A stretch of DNA of 64,000 bases from Pedobacter roseus (GCF_014395225.1 NZ_CP060723.1:5332001-5396000), one strand, 5' to 3'; numbered from the stretch's first letter, positions 9,026 through 19,205 are shown. Notes: generated by a model not told the origin, from the letters alone. Program-made: numbers and translations.

Positions 9026-10009
9026 TTAAAACGAAAGTATATCGATGAGTTTTAGCCATTTGGCACTCACTTTTTCGGCATTAATGTGTTTAATGGCATG
9101 ATCGAAGGGAGTAAAAATAATTTCGCGGTTTACTTGTCCCGCCATTACACCACTTTCGCCACTAATTAAACCCTCTACAGCAGCAACACCTAAGCGGCTC
9201 GCCAATACACGATCCATACAGGTTGGCTTACCTCCACGTTGAATGTGGCCTAAAACCGAAACCTTTGTATCATAGTGTGGGTATTTTTCCTGCAAAATTT
9301 CGCCAACTTTAAATGCACCTCCTGTATCATCACCTTCGGCAACAATAATAATTTTTGAAGCCTTATCTTTACGGCTATGTTCTAATTTATGTAAAATATC
9401 ATCGGCGTTCATGTTTGCCTCTGGAATCATGATCGCCTCTGCACCCACGCCAATTCCACTTCTTAAAGCAATTAATCCGGAGTCACGACCCATCACTTCC
9501 ACAATAAAAAGCCTGTCGTGTGATTCGGCCGTATCCCTGATCCTGTCTACCGCATCAATAACTGTATTGATCGCAGAATCGTAACCGATGGTAAAATCGG
9601 TACCTGCCAAATCGTTATCAATTGTTCCTGGTAAACCTACAATCGGGAAATCGAACTCTTTAGAAAAAATATTAGCACCCGTAAATGTTCCGTCTCCACC
9701 AATTACCACTAAAGCATCAATGCCCTTTGCTTTCAGGTTTTCATAAGCTTGTTTTCTACCTTCAACGGTTCTAAAAGCTTCACTGCGTGCTGTTTTTAAA
9801 ATGGTACCGCCGCGTTGGATGATATTGGCAACAGATTTTCGATCCATAGGGATAAAATCATTGTTGATCAGCCCTTCGTAGCCACGGATGTACCCGGTTA
9901 CTTCAATGTCATAATAAATAGAGCCTCTAACTACGGCCCTAATTGCAGCGTTCATGCCTGGCGAATCGCCGCCAGAGGTTAAAACGCCAATATTCTTAAT
10001 CTTATTCAT
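9026..10009 (-). CDS. pfkA: 6-phosphofructokinase, ATP-dependent
   Basis: Phosphorylates fructose 6-phosphate to the 1,6-bisphosphate in glycolysis. The 327-aa product has the family signatures: GGDSPGMNAAIR (residues 13-24), GGDG at 104-107, and the catalytic loop PGTIDND with Asp131. Gly at the position before TIDND, where pyrophosphate-dependent enzymes usually have Lys, points to ATP. MGRDSG and the C-terminal GHIQRGG segment are intact. I chose ATG 10009: its sequence ATGAATAA overlaps the dsbD stop, typical of translational coupling. Last gene of birA-dsbDalpha-dsbD-pfkA. Confidence 0.96.
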   Translation of the reverse strand: MNKIKNIGVLTSGGDSPGMNAAIRAVVRGSIYYDIEVTGYIRGYEGLINNDFIPMDRKSVANIIQRGGTILKTARSEAFRTVEGRKQAYENLKAKGIDALVVIGGDGTFTGANIFSKEFDFPIVGLPGTIDNDLAGTDFTIGYDSAINTVIDAVDRIRDTAESHDRLFIVEVMGRDSGLIALRSGIGVGAEAIMIPEANMNADDILHKLEHSRKDKASKIIIVAEGDDTGGAFKVGEILQEKYPHYDTKVSVLGHIQRGGKPTCMDRVLASRLGVAAVEGLISGESGVMAGQVNREIIFTPFDHAIKHINAEKVSAKWLKLIDILSF

Positions 10010-11696
10010 TTGTTTGTTTCTTGGCAAATTCTGATAATCCTTTGTCCAGATATTGCAAATATTTATCTATATTAAATTCTACTCCGATAGGAGGGGAAAC
10101 TAATTCTTTTTCATCGGTACCCAAAAGTACATAATATGGCTGCGAAATGGTGTTAAATCTTTCAGCCTGCAAATGTTTAAACTTTTTACCAACTGTGTTT
10201 ACTTTTGTACCTAAAATTTTCGAGTCAAACTGTTCCGCTTCCGGAAGATCTGTTTTGTCATCGGTATAAAGCGATACCACAATGTAATCTTCTTTTAACT
10301 TTTTAAGCACCCTCGGGTCAGACCAAACACGGGCTTCCATTTCGCGGCAATTTACACAACCATGTCCGGTAAAATCGAGAAATAACGGTTTTTTTACTTC
10401 TTTGGCATAAGCCAATGCTTCCTGATAATCAAAAAAACCATCAATATTATGCGGAATGTGCAAGAATTCAGCATATTTACGTTTAGCGTGGTTAGGTGAT
10501 GCAGTTTGGCTTGATCCACCACCACTATCCTGTCCGATTACAAAATCCTGGGTAGAGAGCGGGGGTACCAATGCACTTACGGCTTTTAAAGGAGCACCCC
10601 ATAAACCTGGGATTAGATAAATGGCAAATACAAAAGTTGCCGTTGCAATAAACAACCTCGGCACCGAAACGTAAGGAAGGTCGCTATCGTGAGAGAATTT
10701 GATTTTTCCCAATAAATAAACGCCCAAAATTAAGGCTAGTACAATCCAGATGGCCAGGAATATCTCACGGTCTAATATTCCCCAGTGATAAGCCAGATCT
10801 GCTGTTGATAGGAATTTTAATGATAAACCAAGCTCTAAGAAACCCAGAAAAACTTTAATGGAGTTTAACCAACCACCTGATTTTGGTAAACCCGTCATTA
10901 AACTTGGGAAAATGGCAAACATGGTAAAAATTAACGCCAATGACAGCGAAAAGCCGAACATGACGATAACAGGTGTTAACAGATCGGTATTAATGGCCAC
11001 CAAAGATGTTCCAATTAGCGGCCCGGTACAAGAAAAAGAAACAACCGCTAAGGTTGCAGCCATAAAAAAGATTCCGCTTAAACCTTTAGCGTCCGATTTT
11101 GCATCGAGTTTATTTACAAATGAACTTGGCAGGGTAATTTCGAACGCACCTAAAAAAGATACTCCGAAAACAATCAGTATAAGGAAGATGAAAATATTAA
11201 AAAATCCATCGGTCGATATTTCATTTAATGCACTCGCGCCCCAGATTAAGGTAATAATTACGCCTAAACCAACATAAATTACAATGATGGATAAACCATA
11301 AATAATGGCACTTCTGATTCCTTTTGCCCTGCTTTCGGCCCTTTTGGTAAAAAAACCAACAGTAAGCGGAACCATCGGAAAAATACATGGAAGAAAAAAA
11401 GCGGCAATACCAGCCAACAGGCCTAAGCCAAAAGTTACCCAAAGTGATTGTTTTGGAGCATCTTTACCAGCTACAGTAGCCTTTTCTACTTTGGCTGTAT
11501 CTTTTTTAATGGTGTCTTTTTCCGTTTTTACCTGGCTATTGGCTGCACTATCCTGTGCAGAACCCACTTCGGTAAAAACAATATCATCGGGAGGAGCGGT
11601 TGCTGTAGTATCTTGCGTTACGATAGCGTAACTTTTAACAGCCGGCAATGCGATAAACATGCTGGCCATTAGTAACAATAATAAAACCTTTTTCAT
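10002..11696 (-). CDS. DsbD-like thiol:disulfide interchange protein (membrane plus thioredoxin domains)
   Basis: Moves reducing equivalents from cytoplasmic thioredoxin across the inner membrane to periplasmic partners such as cytochrome c maturation proteins. A signal peptide and a linker (to about residue 85) precede the transmembrane beta domain, whose redox cysteines are C104 (FLPCIFPMVP) and C223 (FSCTGPLIG). The C-terminal periplasmic thioredoxin-like domain carries CVNC at 447-450. The N-terminal alpha domain of classical DsbD is missing; it is encoded by the gene at 11842-12291. The stop overlaps the pfkA start by 8 nt. Confidence 0.93.
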   Translation of the reverse strand: MKKVLLLLLMASMFIALPAVKSYAIVTQDTTATAPPDDIVFTEVGSAQDSAANSQVKTEKDTIKKDTAKVEKATVAGKDAPKQSLWVTFGLGLLAGIAAFFLPCIFPMVPLTVGFFTKRAESRAKGIRSAIIYGLSIIVIYVGLGVIITLIWGASALNEISTDGFFNIFIFLILIVFGVSFLGAFEITLPSSFVNKLDAKSDAKGLSGIFFMAATLAVVSFSCTGPLIGTSLVAINTDLLTPVIVMFGFSLSLALIFTMFAIFPSLMTGLPKSGGWLNSIKVFLGFLELGLSLKFLSTADLAYHWGILDREIFLAIWIVLALILGVYLLGKIKFSHDSDLPYVSVPRLFIATATFVFAIYLIPGLWGAPLKAVSALVPPLSTQDFVIGQDSGGGSSQTASPNHAKRKYAEFLHIPHNIDGFFDYQEALAYAKEVKKPLFLDFTGHGCVNCREMEARVWSDPRVLKKLKEDYIVVSLYTDDKTDLPEAEQFDSKILGTKVNTVGKKFKHLQAERFNTISQPYYVLLGTDEKELVSPPIGVEFNIDKYLQYLDKGLSEFAKKQTNE

Positions 11697-11794
11697 TTGT
11701 GTGTTATGTGTGTGTTTGAACCCGTGAAATTAAGCATAATTTTATAAACAGCTCTTTATAAACCTATATACGGGATAGATTTTACTTTAAAAAG

Positions 11795-11822
11795 AAACAG
11801 TCCCGAAAATTCGGGACTGTTT
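11795..11822 (-). terminator. Hairpin terminator after the DsbD-alpha gene
   Basis: A perfect 12-bp stem (AAACAGTCCCGA with TCGGGACTGTTT) with a 4-nt loop is followed on the minus strand by CTTTTTAAAG. It lies 20 nt after the DsbD-alpha stop and before dsbD, so it would reduce but may not abolish read-through. Confidence 0.8.
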
Positions 11823-11841
11823 GTAAATATTTTGAAGTTAA

Positions 11842-12291
11842 CTATTTAACAGGTACGCTAAATTCTACTTCTTCCGGCGGAAGACATTGTTTATCGTTAC
11901 AAACCATAAATTCTACCTTACCTTTAACAACCGTAGTGCCTTTGTTTAATTTTATTTTTTGTTGAAAGATAACCGCTTTTTCAAAATAGCTTACGTTCAT
12001 TTTAAAAGTGCTTTCATATTTAACGATAGCCTTAGGCTCGATGGTTTTACCAACAAGGCTAAAATCTTTAGAAGGGGCAAAAGTAAATGTGGTTTTTACT
12101 GGTCCGCCATCTTTAACATTTTGCGAATAGATATGCCACCTATCATCTATCGTTGCTTTTAAATAGATTATAGCTTCTGTTTTACTTGTTTTTTTTGCTG
12201 AGTAAGCCCATGTTACCGGCTTTTCGATCTGAGCAAATGCACCGGCAATGGTAAAAAATACCATCGAAAGCACTAAGCTGATTTTTTTCAT
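11842..12291 (-). CDS. Stand-alone DsbD alpha-domain protein
   Basis: Periplasmic thiol donor corresponding to the N-terminal immunoglobulin-like domain of DsbD (DsbD_N/DsbC family). The 149-aa product has a signal peptide (cut after about residue 20, AFAQ), beta-strand-rich sequence with WHIYSQNVKDGGP, and the redox pair C131 and C136 in FMVCNDKQCLPP. It presumably receives electrons from the DsbD-like membrane protein encoded next to it, so the pair forms a split DsbD. Seven nucleotides separate it from the birA stop upstream. Confidence 0.9.
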   Translation of the reverse strand: MKKISLVLSMVFFTIAGAFAQIEKPVTWAYSAKKTSKTEAIIYLKATIDDRWHIYSQNVKDGGPVKTTFTFAPSKDFSLVGKTIEPKAIVKYESTFKMNVSYFEKAVIFQQKIKLNKGTTVVKGKVEFMVCNDKQCLPPEEVEFSVPVK

Positions 12292-12298
12292 TGTGTGT

Positions 12299-13075
12299 TT
12301 ATTTTGTGTGTGTGAATTCTATTTCTTTAAAGTTAAAGCTTTTCAAGCCATCTTTTGTATCAACAGCTAACCTACCGCCATCTTCAACTCCTTTAATTAT
12401 CCCTTCAAAAATCTCTCCGTTATGTTTATATAACGCAGAAACCTGGTAGTTATATAGCTTTGCAAGGTAATCATTTTGTAAAATACTGTATTTCCCTGCT
12501 CTCAAAATTAAGTAGTATTTTTCCATAAATATGAATATTTTCTCCATAATATCCATCAAAGGAACATTTCTTTGTAAAATTTGGATGACCGAAGTGGCAC
12601 GGTCACTGATACTTTCAGAAAATTCTGATTGATTTACATTTAAGCCAATGCCAATTACCGATGATTTGATAGCAGCACCTGTCAGTGTGTTTTCAATCAG
12701 AATGCCCCCCAGTTTCTTGTTCAGGTAGTACATATCGTTTGGCCATTTTACCTTTATCCCCTCTGGTATAAAAAAGGTTAAAGCATCACTAACAGCTAAA
12801 CTAACGGCCATATTAAGGTAAAACTGTTTATTTAAAGGCAGAAATGATGGCTTTAAATAAATACTGGTACTGATATTTTTACCTGCCTGTGTTTGCCAAA
12901 CACTCTCTTGCTGCCCTCTGCCCGCAAACTGATTATCTGCCATAATTACAGTCCCTTCGGCTAATGGCTCGGATTTTGACACCAAATCTTTCAAAAAGTT
13001 ATTAGTAGAATCAACTTCTTTTAATTTGATTAAATTTTGACCAACAAATAGTGTCGAAAAAGTGTTATTTTGCAA
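12299..13075 (-). CDS. birA: Biotin-[acetyl-CoA-carboxylase] ligase without DNA-binding domain
   Basis: Attaches biotin to the carrier protein of biotin-dependent carboxylases through biotinyl-AMP. The 258-aa product holds the catalytic LPL/BPL domain: EVDSTN, the biotin-binding loop FAGRGQQ and KWPNDMYY, plus LGGILIE and a small C-terminal domain. The N-terminal helix-turn-helix of Escherichia coli BirA is absent, so it should be an enzyme only, not a repressor. The start is TTG; no in-frame ATG lies before the conserved region. Divergent from rsfS. Confidence 0.92.
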   Translation of the reverse strand: MQNNTFSTLFVGQNLIKLKEVDSTNNFLKDLVSKSEPLAEGTVIMADNQFAGRGQQESVWQTQAGKNISTSIYLKPSFLPLNKQFYLNMAVSLAVSDALTFFIPEGIKVKWPNDMYYLNKKLGGILIENTLTGAAIKSSVIGIGLNVNQSEFSESISDRATSVIQILQRNVPLMDIMEKIFIFMEKYYLILRAGKYSILQNDYLAKLYNYQVSALYKHNGEIFEGIIKGVEDGGRLAVDTKDGLKSFNFKEIEFTHTK

Positions 13076-13119
13076 GTGTTGAATTTATATTATTGTAATT
13101 CCAAAATTAAAGCATTTTA

Positions 13120-13494
13120 ATGGTAAAAAAGAAAATAGTAGCCCTTTCTACATACCTTTCTGAGTTAGCTGTACTAGGCATCCAGGAAAAAAAAGGAGAA
13201 GATATAGTGCGGTTAGATCTAAGAAATATTCATACTTCAGTAGCGGATTACTTTATTATTGCGAGCGCAAACTCTGCTACGCAGGTAAAAGCTATTGCCG
13301 ATAGTGTAGAAAAAGAAATATATAAAGCCACACAGGCCGATCCACGCCATAAAGAAGGTTTCGAATCTGCGGATTGGATTATTCTTGATTATTTTGATGT
13401 GGTTGTGCACATTTTTAAAACCGAAAAGCGCCACTTTTATGGCATAGAAGAACTTTGGGGGGATGCTGAAAGCACAAATTATCAAAGCGCATAA
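13120..13494 (+). CDS. rsfS: Ribosome silencing factor RsfS
   Basis: Binds ribosomal protein L14 and blocks joining of the 30S and 50S subunits when nutrients are short. The 124-aa product shows the family core: GEDIVRLDLRNIHTSVADYFIIASANS, a helix with AIADSVEKEI, and the end motif SADWIILDYFDVVVHIF followed by FYGIEELWGDA. Length is normal. It is followed after 27 nt by ftsH on the same strand, so the two are probably one unit. Confidence 0.95.
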   Translation: MVKKKIVALSTYLSELAVLGIQEKKGEDIVRLDLRNIHTSVADYFIIASANSATQVKAIADSVEKEIYKATQADPRHKEGFESADWIILDYFDVVVHIFKTEKRHFYGIEELWGDAESTNYQSA

Positions 13495-13521
13495 CCCTTA
13501 GAACCATTTTGACAAAGACAA

Positions 13522-15531
13522 ATGAACGACAATCCAAATACCGAAAAACAAGGGAAAAGAATACCCAACATCCCGAAAAAACCACAAAAAGGATCAAAAT
13601 TTAATATTTTCTGGGTTTATGCTGCCATCATCATTGCTATTATAGCTGCGCAGTTTTTATTTACAGGCGATAGTGGTAAAGAAGTAAAATACGATACTTT
13701 CGAAAGCAAAATGTTGTTAACAGGAGATGTTGACAGGATTGTAGCTTACCAAACCGAAGATTTAGTAAAAGCCGAGGTATACATTAAAAAAGATAGTTTA
13801 AACAAACCTCAGTATAAAGCATTCAAAAGCACCAGTTCTTTTAATGTATCAAACGGACCGACTGTTTTTTTCACTTACGGTGGAAAATTTGCTGATTTAA
13901 GGGCTGCTTTGGCCGAATCGCAAAAAGCATTACCTGCTGGCAGAAAACCAATTTCATTTCAATCAGAAAACAGAAGCAATCCATTAGCAAGCTGGTTTTT
14001 AAGTATCATCTTACCGGTATTGCTTTTAATCGGTTTCTGGATCTTTATGATGCGCAGAATGGGCGGTGGTGCCGGCGGTGGCGGTCAGATTTTCAGCATT
14101 GGAAAATCAAAAGCTACTTTATTTGACAAAGAAAGCCAGGTGAACATTACTTTTAATGATGTTGCCGGTTTAGAAGAAGCCAAAACAGAGGTAATGGAAA
14201 TTGTAGATTTCCTTAAAAACCCTAAGAAATATACCGATTTGGGTGGAAAAATCCCGAAAGGCGCTTTATTGGTAGGTTCGCCGGGTACGGGTAAAACTTT
14301 ATTGGCCAAAGCCGTTGCCGGTGAGGCCCAGGTTCCTTTCTTCTCTTTATCAGGTTCTGATTTTGTAGAGATGTTTGTTGGGGTAGGAGCATCACGTGTG
14401 CGCGACCTGTTTAAACAAGCAAAAGATAAATCACCATGTATCATCTTTATTGATGAGATTGATGCCATTGGCCGTGCCCGTGGTAAAAACGGTGTAATGG
14501 GCGGAAATGATGAGCGTGAAAATACTTTAAACCAACTTTTGGTTGAAATGGATGGTTTCGGAACCAATACACATGTTATCATTTTGGCTGCAACCAACCG
14601 TGCTGATGTTTTAGATAAAGCCTTATTAAGAGCTGGCAGGTTCGACAGACAGATTTATGTTGATTTACCGGATGTTATCGAACGTAAACAGATTTTTGAA
14701 GTACATATTACCCCACTTAAAAAATCAGAAGAGTTAGACACTGAATTTTTAGCAAAACAAACTCCGGGTTTCTCTGGAGCAGATATTGCCAACGTATGTA
14801 ACGAGGCCGCTCTAATTGCAGCCCGAAAAAATAAATCAGCAGTTGATAAACAAGATTTCTTAGATGCTGTAGATCGTATTGTTGGTGGTTTAGAAAAGAA
14901 AAACAAAATCATCACACCAAGCGAAAAACGAGCTATTGCTATTCACGAGGCTGGTCACGCTACGGTAAGCTGGTTATTAGAACACGCAGCCCCACTGGTT
15001 AAAGTTACCATCGTGCCACGCGGACAAAGTTTAGGTGCAGCCTGGTATTTACCAGAAGAACGGTTAATTGTTCGTCCTCATCAGATGCTTGATGAAATGT
15101 GTGCAACAATGGGTGGTAGGGCAGCTGAAAAAGTAATGTTCGATACCATTTCTACAGGCGCCTTGAGCGATTTAGAAAAAGTAAATAAACAGGCCAGGGC
15201 AATGGTTACTATTTACGGCTTGAACGAGAAATTAGGAAACATTACTTATTATGATTCTTCAGGTCAGAACGAGTATAATTTCTCTAAACCTTATTCAGAA
15301 GATACCGCTTTAACCATCGATAAAGAGATTTCAGCATTAATTGAAGGCCAATACCAAAGAGCCATCCAGTTATTGGAAGAAAACAAAGATAAATTGATCC
15401 AGTTGGCTGATATTCTAATCGAAAAAGAAGTTTTATTTAAAGACGATTTAGAAGTGATTTTCGGTAAACGTTTATTCGAAAATCAAGGCGAAAGCGGAAC
15501 ACCTGGACATATTACTCCGGTTGAGGCTTAA
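13522..15531 (+). CDS. ftsH: ATP-dependent zinc metalloprotease FtsH
   Basis: Membrane-anchored AAA+ protease that degrades damaged membrane proteins and short-lived regulators. The 669-aa product has a transmembrane helix at about 28-47, a periplasmic segment, a second helix at about 156-178, then the AAA module with Walker A GSPGTGKT (252-259), Walker B ending in D311-E312 and the second-region-of-homology arginines (RAGRFDRQ). The M41 protease domain has the zinc site H475-E476-A-G-H479. Downstream of rsfS; a strong terminator ends the unit. Confidence 0.98.
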   Translation: MNDNPNTEKQGKRIPNIPKKPQKGSKFNIFWVYAAIIIAIIAAQFLFTGDSGKEVKYDTFESKMLLTGDVDRIVAYQTEDLVKAEVYIKKDSLNKPQYKAFKSTSSFNVSNGPTVFFTYGGKFADLRAALAESQKALPAGRKPISFQSENRSNPLASWFLSIILPVLLLIGFWIFMMRRMGGGAGGGGQIFSIGKSKATLFDKESQVNITFNDVAGLEEAKTEVMEIVDFLKNPKKYTDLGGKIPKGALLVGSPGTGKTLLAKAVAGEAQVPFFSLSGSDFVEMFVGVGASRVRDLFKQAKDKSPCIIFIDEIDAIGRARGKNGVMGGNDERENTLNQLLVEMDGFGTNTHVIILAATNRADVLDKALLRAGRFDRQIYVDLPDVIERKQIFEVHITPLKKSEELDTEFLAKQTPGFSGADIANVCNEAALIAARKNKSAVDKQDFLDAVDRIVGGLEKKNKIITPSEKRAIAIHEAGHATVSWLLEHAAPLVKVTIVPRGQSLGAAWYLPEERLIVRPHQMLDEMCATMGGRAAEKVMFDTISTGALSDLEKVNKQARAMVTIYGLNEKLGNITYYDSSGQNEYNFSKPYSEDTALTIDKEISALIEGQYQRAIQLLEENKDKLIQLADILIEKEVLFKDDLEVIFGKRLFENQGESGTPGHITPVEA

Positions 15532-15556
15532 ATAAATAATTTCTATTATTACATTT

Positions 15557-15593
15557 GCTACCCTGGTTTAATCATTAGGGTAGCTTTTTTTTT
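15557..15593 (+). terminator. Intrinsic terminator of rsfS-ftsH
   Basis: GCTACCCT at 15557 pairs with AGGGTAGC at 15577, followed directly by nine T. It lies 26 nt after the ftsH stop. Confidence 0.9.
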
Positions 15594-15595
15594 AT

Positions 15596-16240
15596 ATGAA
15601 GGATAATACGACAGCGAAAGAACAAATACTAAAAAAGATAAGGAAAGCACTACTTGAGAAGCGCGAAAACCCTTATCCCAACTTAGAAGAAAGTGCATTG
15701 TATAAAAAAAATACAGATGAGCTAGAGGTATTATTTGCCGAACAGCTTACTGCCATATCAGGCAATTTCATTTTCTGTGAGGATGGTATCGATTTTTTTG
15801 AAAACATGCTGCAGCTTGCCGATAAATATAAATGGCGTAAAATATATTGCTGGGAGCCCGAGCTCCAACAGTTTTTAAGCAAATACGAATTTCCTTTTTA
15901 CCAAACAGATAAAGATTTTGAGCAGGCAGAGGTAGGCATTACCCTTTGCGAAGCATTGGTTGCCCGTAACGGAAGTGTAATGGTAAGTAATAGTGGTGCT
16001 GCAGGCAGAAGGTTAAGCATTTTCCCACACCACCACATTGTGATTGCAAAAACAAGCCAATTGGTTTTGGATCTTAAGGATGCTTTTCAATTATTAAAAA
16101 ATAAATACGGCAATCAGATTCCATCCATGATCAGCAACATTACCGGCCCGAGCAGGACCGCCGATATCGAAAAAACATTGGTTTTAGGAGCTCACGGACC
16201 TAAAGAGCTGTTTGTATTTTTGATTGACGATTTTAGTTAG
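15596..16240 (+). CDS. LUD-domain protein (LutC/YkgG family)
   Basis: A 214-aa cytoplasmic protein of the LUD family, whose members include LutC of the lactate-utilisation complex LutABC. The core shows EVGITLCEALVARNGSVMVSN, a glycine-rich turn (GAAGRRLSIFPHHHIVIAK), and the C-terminal ISNITGPSRTADIEKTLVLGAHGPKE, the typical ligand-binding end. No lutA or lutB homologue is nearby, so lactate oxidation cannot be assigned from context. The start ATG lies only 3 nt after the T-run of the ftsH terminator, so a separate promoter is expected within ftsH or the terminator region. Confidence 0.85.
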   Translation: MKDNTTAKEQILKKIRKALLEKRENPYPNLEESALYKKNTDELEVLFAEQLTAISGNFIFCEDGIDFFENMLQLADKYKWRKIYCWEPELQQFLSKYEFPFYQTDKDFEQAEVGITLCEALVARNGSVMVSNSGAAGRRLSIFPHHHIVIAKTSQLVLDLKDAFQLLKNKYGNQIPSMISNITGPSRTADIEKTLVLGAHGPKELFVFLIDDFS

Positions 16241-16496
16241 AGCATTGCTGTTTTTACCTAAAAATTAAAGCCTCTCACCGCTTTTCTCATTAAATTGTCC
16301 AAAAATTATTTATAGCTTTAACACTGTTGATTTGCCCCGGAAAAGTAGGAAACGGTTGCTTAATGTAAATGGAAAAACAGGATCATTAAAATTTGAAATT
16401 GAAAATATACTTCGTTAAAAATAAGTTTATTTTCGATTATCGAATATAATTGATATTTTTATACTACATACCGTTTTAGTATGCGGTATTATAATT

Positions 16497-17573
16497 ATGA
16501 GCAAAGTGATAAATACGGTAATTGCCGGTACAGGAAGTTACATTCCAAAGAATATTATTTCCGGTAACGAATTTTTGAATTCTACATTTTTTGAGAATGG
16601 AACCCAATTGGAAAAAGAGAACTCAGAGATTATTCATAAATTCTCTGAAATTACCGAAATTGTAGAAAGGCGTTATGCTTGCCCTGAGCAATTAAGTAAC
16701 CATATTGGTGCTAAGGCTGCTGAAAAAGCCATAGAAAATGCAGGTATTGATAAAGAAACTTTAGATTACATTATCTTCTGCCATAACTTCGGCGATATTC
16801 CCTTAAACAGTAACCGAAGTGATATTTTACCATCACTGGCCTCAAAAGTTAAGCAACAACTGGGTATCGATAATCCTGATTGTGTAGCTTACGACCTTAT
16901 TTTCGGTTGTCCGGGATGGGTTCAGGGTGCCATACAAGCCGATTATTATATTAAAAGTGGCGATGCCAAACGGGTAATGGTAATTGGTGCTGAAACCCTG
17001 AGCCGTATTATTGATCCTCACGACAGAGATAGTATGATTTTCTCTGATGGAGCAGGAGCAGTGATTTTCGAAGCAGAGGAATCAGCAGAGAAAAAAGGAA
17101 TATTGGCCCATAAAACAGAAACGCATGCTGTAAACTATGGCAATCTTTTAACCATGGGCAGGAGTTCTCATCCAGATGAAAACAATGGAAACCTCTACTT
17201 AAAAATGAACGGACGTAAACTTTATGAGTTTGCAGTAGTTCAGGTACCTCAGGTAATTAAAAAAGCCATTGATAAAGCTGGGCTGAGTGTAGAAGACATC
17301 AATATTGTATTTGTACACCAGGCCAATGGTAAAATGGATACAGCCATCATGAAACGCTTATTTAAGCTTTATGGTAAAGATACTGTACCAGAGAATTTAG
17401 TACCCATGACCATTTCATGGTTAGGGAACAGTTCGGTTGCCACCGTACCAACCTTATTAGACCTTGTTTTAAAAGAGCAGGTTGAAGGTTATAAAGTTAA
17501 GGCCGGCGATGTAGCTGTTTTTGCTTCAGTAGGAGCAGGAATGCACATTAACGCTTTTATACACCGCTTCTAA
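16497..17573 (+). CDS. FabH-like 3-oxoacyl-ACP synthase III
   Basis: Thiolase-fold condensing enzyme. FabH itself joins acetyl-CoA to malonyl-ACP to start fatty acid synthesis. The 358-aa product carries a complete Cys-His-Asn triad: C138 in FGCPGW, H274 in VHQAN and N311 in WLGNSS. It has the family start (GTGSYIPKN) and end (VAVFASVGAGMHINAFIHRF). It is not in a fatty-acid gene cluster, and the insert near residues 25-45 differs from typical FabH, so it may be a paralogue with another acyl substrate. Its stop overlaps the stop of the convergent TPR gene by 4 nt. Confidence 0.88.
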   Translation: MSKVINTVIAGTGSYIPKNIISGNEFLNSTFFENGTQLEKENSEIIHKFSEITEIVERRYACPEQLSNHIGAKAAEKAIENAGIDKETLDYIIFCHNFGDIPLNSNRSDILPSLASKVKQQLGIDNPDCVAYDLIFGCPGWVQGAIQADYYIKSGDAKRVMVIGAETLSRIIDPHDRDSMIFSDGAGAVIFEAEESAEKKGILAHKTETHAVNYGNLLTMGRSSHPDENNGNLYLKMNGRKLYEFAVVQVPQVIKKAIDKAGLSVEDINIVFVHQANGKMDTAIMKRLFKLYGKDTVPENLVPMTISWLGNSSVATVPTLLDLVLKEQVEGYKVKAGDVAVFASVGAGMHINAFIHRF

Positions 17574-19057
17574 TTGGCTAGCCGTTTTAAACCGGCCTTA
17601 GCCTGGCTTTCAATACTACTTTCAAATTCATGATTTTTCATGGCAATGGCAGTATTGAAAGCCTCTTTTGCTTTCACAATATTTTTCCTTCTTTCATAAA
17701 CCTTACCCATTTGCACCGCAGCATTTGCAGCAAAATAATATTTTAGGTTTTTACCTTCATTTACGGTCTGCTGATAAGCTGCTAATGCCTGATCATCTTT
17801 TCCTAAATCATCATAAATTCTACCCAAGCGGTAATTTAGCTCTGTTTTGTCTTTACTGTTAGTGTAATCTGTTTCTTTCTTATCATCAAGTATCTGCAAG
17901 GCCCTGCTTAAATAGCCACCATCAAACAGTAACCGGGATTTTAACAGGTCAATTGTTGGCGTTCCTGAAGCAGCTTCGGATTTCGCCTGCTTATCTTTTT
18001 CCATATAGGTATACCCGTTATTAACTGCTTTAGCTGCAAATGCCGTATAACCAGCTTTATCTCCTTTCAACAGTGAGATCCAGCCCAAATGGAGATAAGC
18101 GTCCTTTACAAAATTTACACCTTTTGTAGCCTGTAAAAACCGGTTAAAATAAGTGCCGGCATTAAGGTCGAGTTTATTTAGGTGTGCAATTCCTTCCAGG
18201 TAATCCAGGTAAGGAAAAGGCTGATAAACGCCTCCTTCCGGGCGCTTGGCTAAAATGGCTATGGCTTCATCGCTATGCGAATTTTTAATGCACACATAAC
18301 TTTGCAGGTAACTTTTAAGCAAACTCGTATCTGCAATCCTTTCGGTATATTTCATTGTTTTGGCATACGCCAAAGGACTATGTGCAACATCGGTTAATAC
18401 ATAAGCATAATAAAACACCACTTCCTCGTAAAAAGGCTCATAAGATGACTTTGGCAGGTTATCGGCCAGTTTTTCGAACATGTTTAATCCGCTTTGCAGA
18501 TTCCCTTTAATGCCAAAGGTTGAGAGCGCAGTTTTTAAGGCGCCATCGGGTAAATTGCCCAAAACAGCATTAATCAGTCCTAAACCTTTTAAATTAAGGT
18601 GAAAATTCGGGAACTTTTTATTATTTTCCTGTAAAAGACTATTCGCTCTTTTAACCTCCATAGCCGCGTTAAAATACTCTCCAAAACGGCCACGGATGAG
18701 CGCCCATTGTAAATTGATCTCCGCCTGGGCATACAGGTAATAAGGCGAATTTTTATCGTCATCACTGACCTGATCCAACCGGGATGATTTATTTCCTTTT
18801 AAACGGTCAAAATCAGCCTTGCTTTCTGAGGTAAGTATGGTAAAATAATCGACGTAATTTTCGAGAAGCGGAATAATAGAATTATGGGGATGCTGTTTCT
18901 TTTCGGTCGAAATATATGCCCTTGCATTACCGAGTTTTAGTTCGAAAATGCTTTTATAAGCATTTAGGCAATTGTTGTTAAAATCGAAGTTTGCAAGTGA
19001 AAACAAAGGGGAGAGGAGCAGGGCAGAGGTTACAAAAAAACGGAAGCTTTTATTCAT
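17570..19057 (-). CDS. Exported tetratricopeptide-repeat protein
   Basis: A 495-aa protein with a signal peptide (hydrophobic residues 7-21, ending SLANFDF) and an almost all-helical mature part. TPR units are clearest in the C-terminal third: LLFDGGYLSRALQIL, LNYRLGRIYDDLGKDDQALAAYQ and YFAANAAVQMGKVYERRKN. It probably acts as a periplasmic scaffold; no enzymatic motif is visible. I chose ATG 19057 because it gives a clean signal peptide; the 19 residues upstream are not signal-like. The stop codon overlaps the stop of the ketoacyl-synthase gene on the other strand. Confidence 0.82.
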   Translation of the reverse strand: MNKSFRFFVTSALLLSPLFSLANFDFNNNCLNAYKSIFELKLGNARAYISTEKKQHPHNSIIPLLENYVDYFTILTSESKADFDRLKGNKSSRLDQVSDDDKNSPYYLYAQAEINLQWALIRGRFGEYFNAAMEVKRANSLLQENNKKFPNFHLNLKGLGLINAVLGNLPDGALKTALSTFGIKGNLQSGLNMFEKLADNLPKSSYEPFYEEVVFYYAYVLTDVAHSPLAYAKTMKYTERIADTSLLKSYLQSYVCIKNSHSDEAIAILAKRPEGGVYQPFPYLDYLEGIAHLNKLDLNAGTYFNRFLQATKGVNFVKDAYLHLGWISLLKGDKAGYTAFAAKAVNNGYTYMEKDKQAKSEAASGTPTIDLLKSRLLFDGGYLSRALQILDDKKETDYTNSKDKTELNYRLGRIYDDLGKDDQALAAYQQTVNEGKNLKYYFAANAAVQMGKVYERRKNIVKAKEAFNTAIAMKNHEFESSIESQAKAGLKRLAN

Positions 19058-19180
19058 TAGGGATTCTATTTCGGTTTGGTTCTGTGCTGCCGCAACAGCT
19101 TCACATGTTAACAAATATCTACATTAAACGCTAAAAAGTTATTCTTGTTTTGTGTGAGCAAAAAACAAGCCTAAACAAAA

Positions 19181-19205
19181 AGCGTCCCGATTTGATCGGG
19201 ACGCT
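19181..19205. terminator. Terminator of the Nif3/zinc-ribbon unit
   Basis: AGCGTCCCGA pairs perfectly with TCGGGACGCT around a 5-nt loop; TTTTGTTTAG follows on the minus strand. It lies 22 nt after the stop of the zinc-ribbon gene at 19227. Confidence 0.85.

Noticed and set aside
14393-14398. CACGTG core as a third parS site
   Set aside because: The flanks do not match TGTTNCACGTGAAACA; it lies inside ftsH. The same applies to CACGTG at 36221 and 52424.
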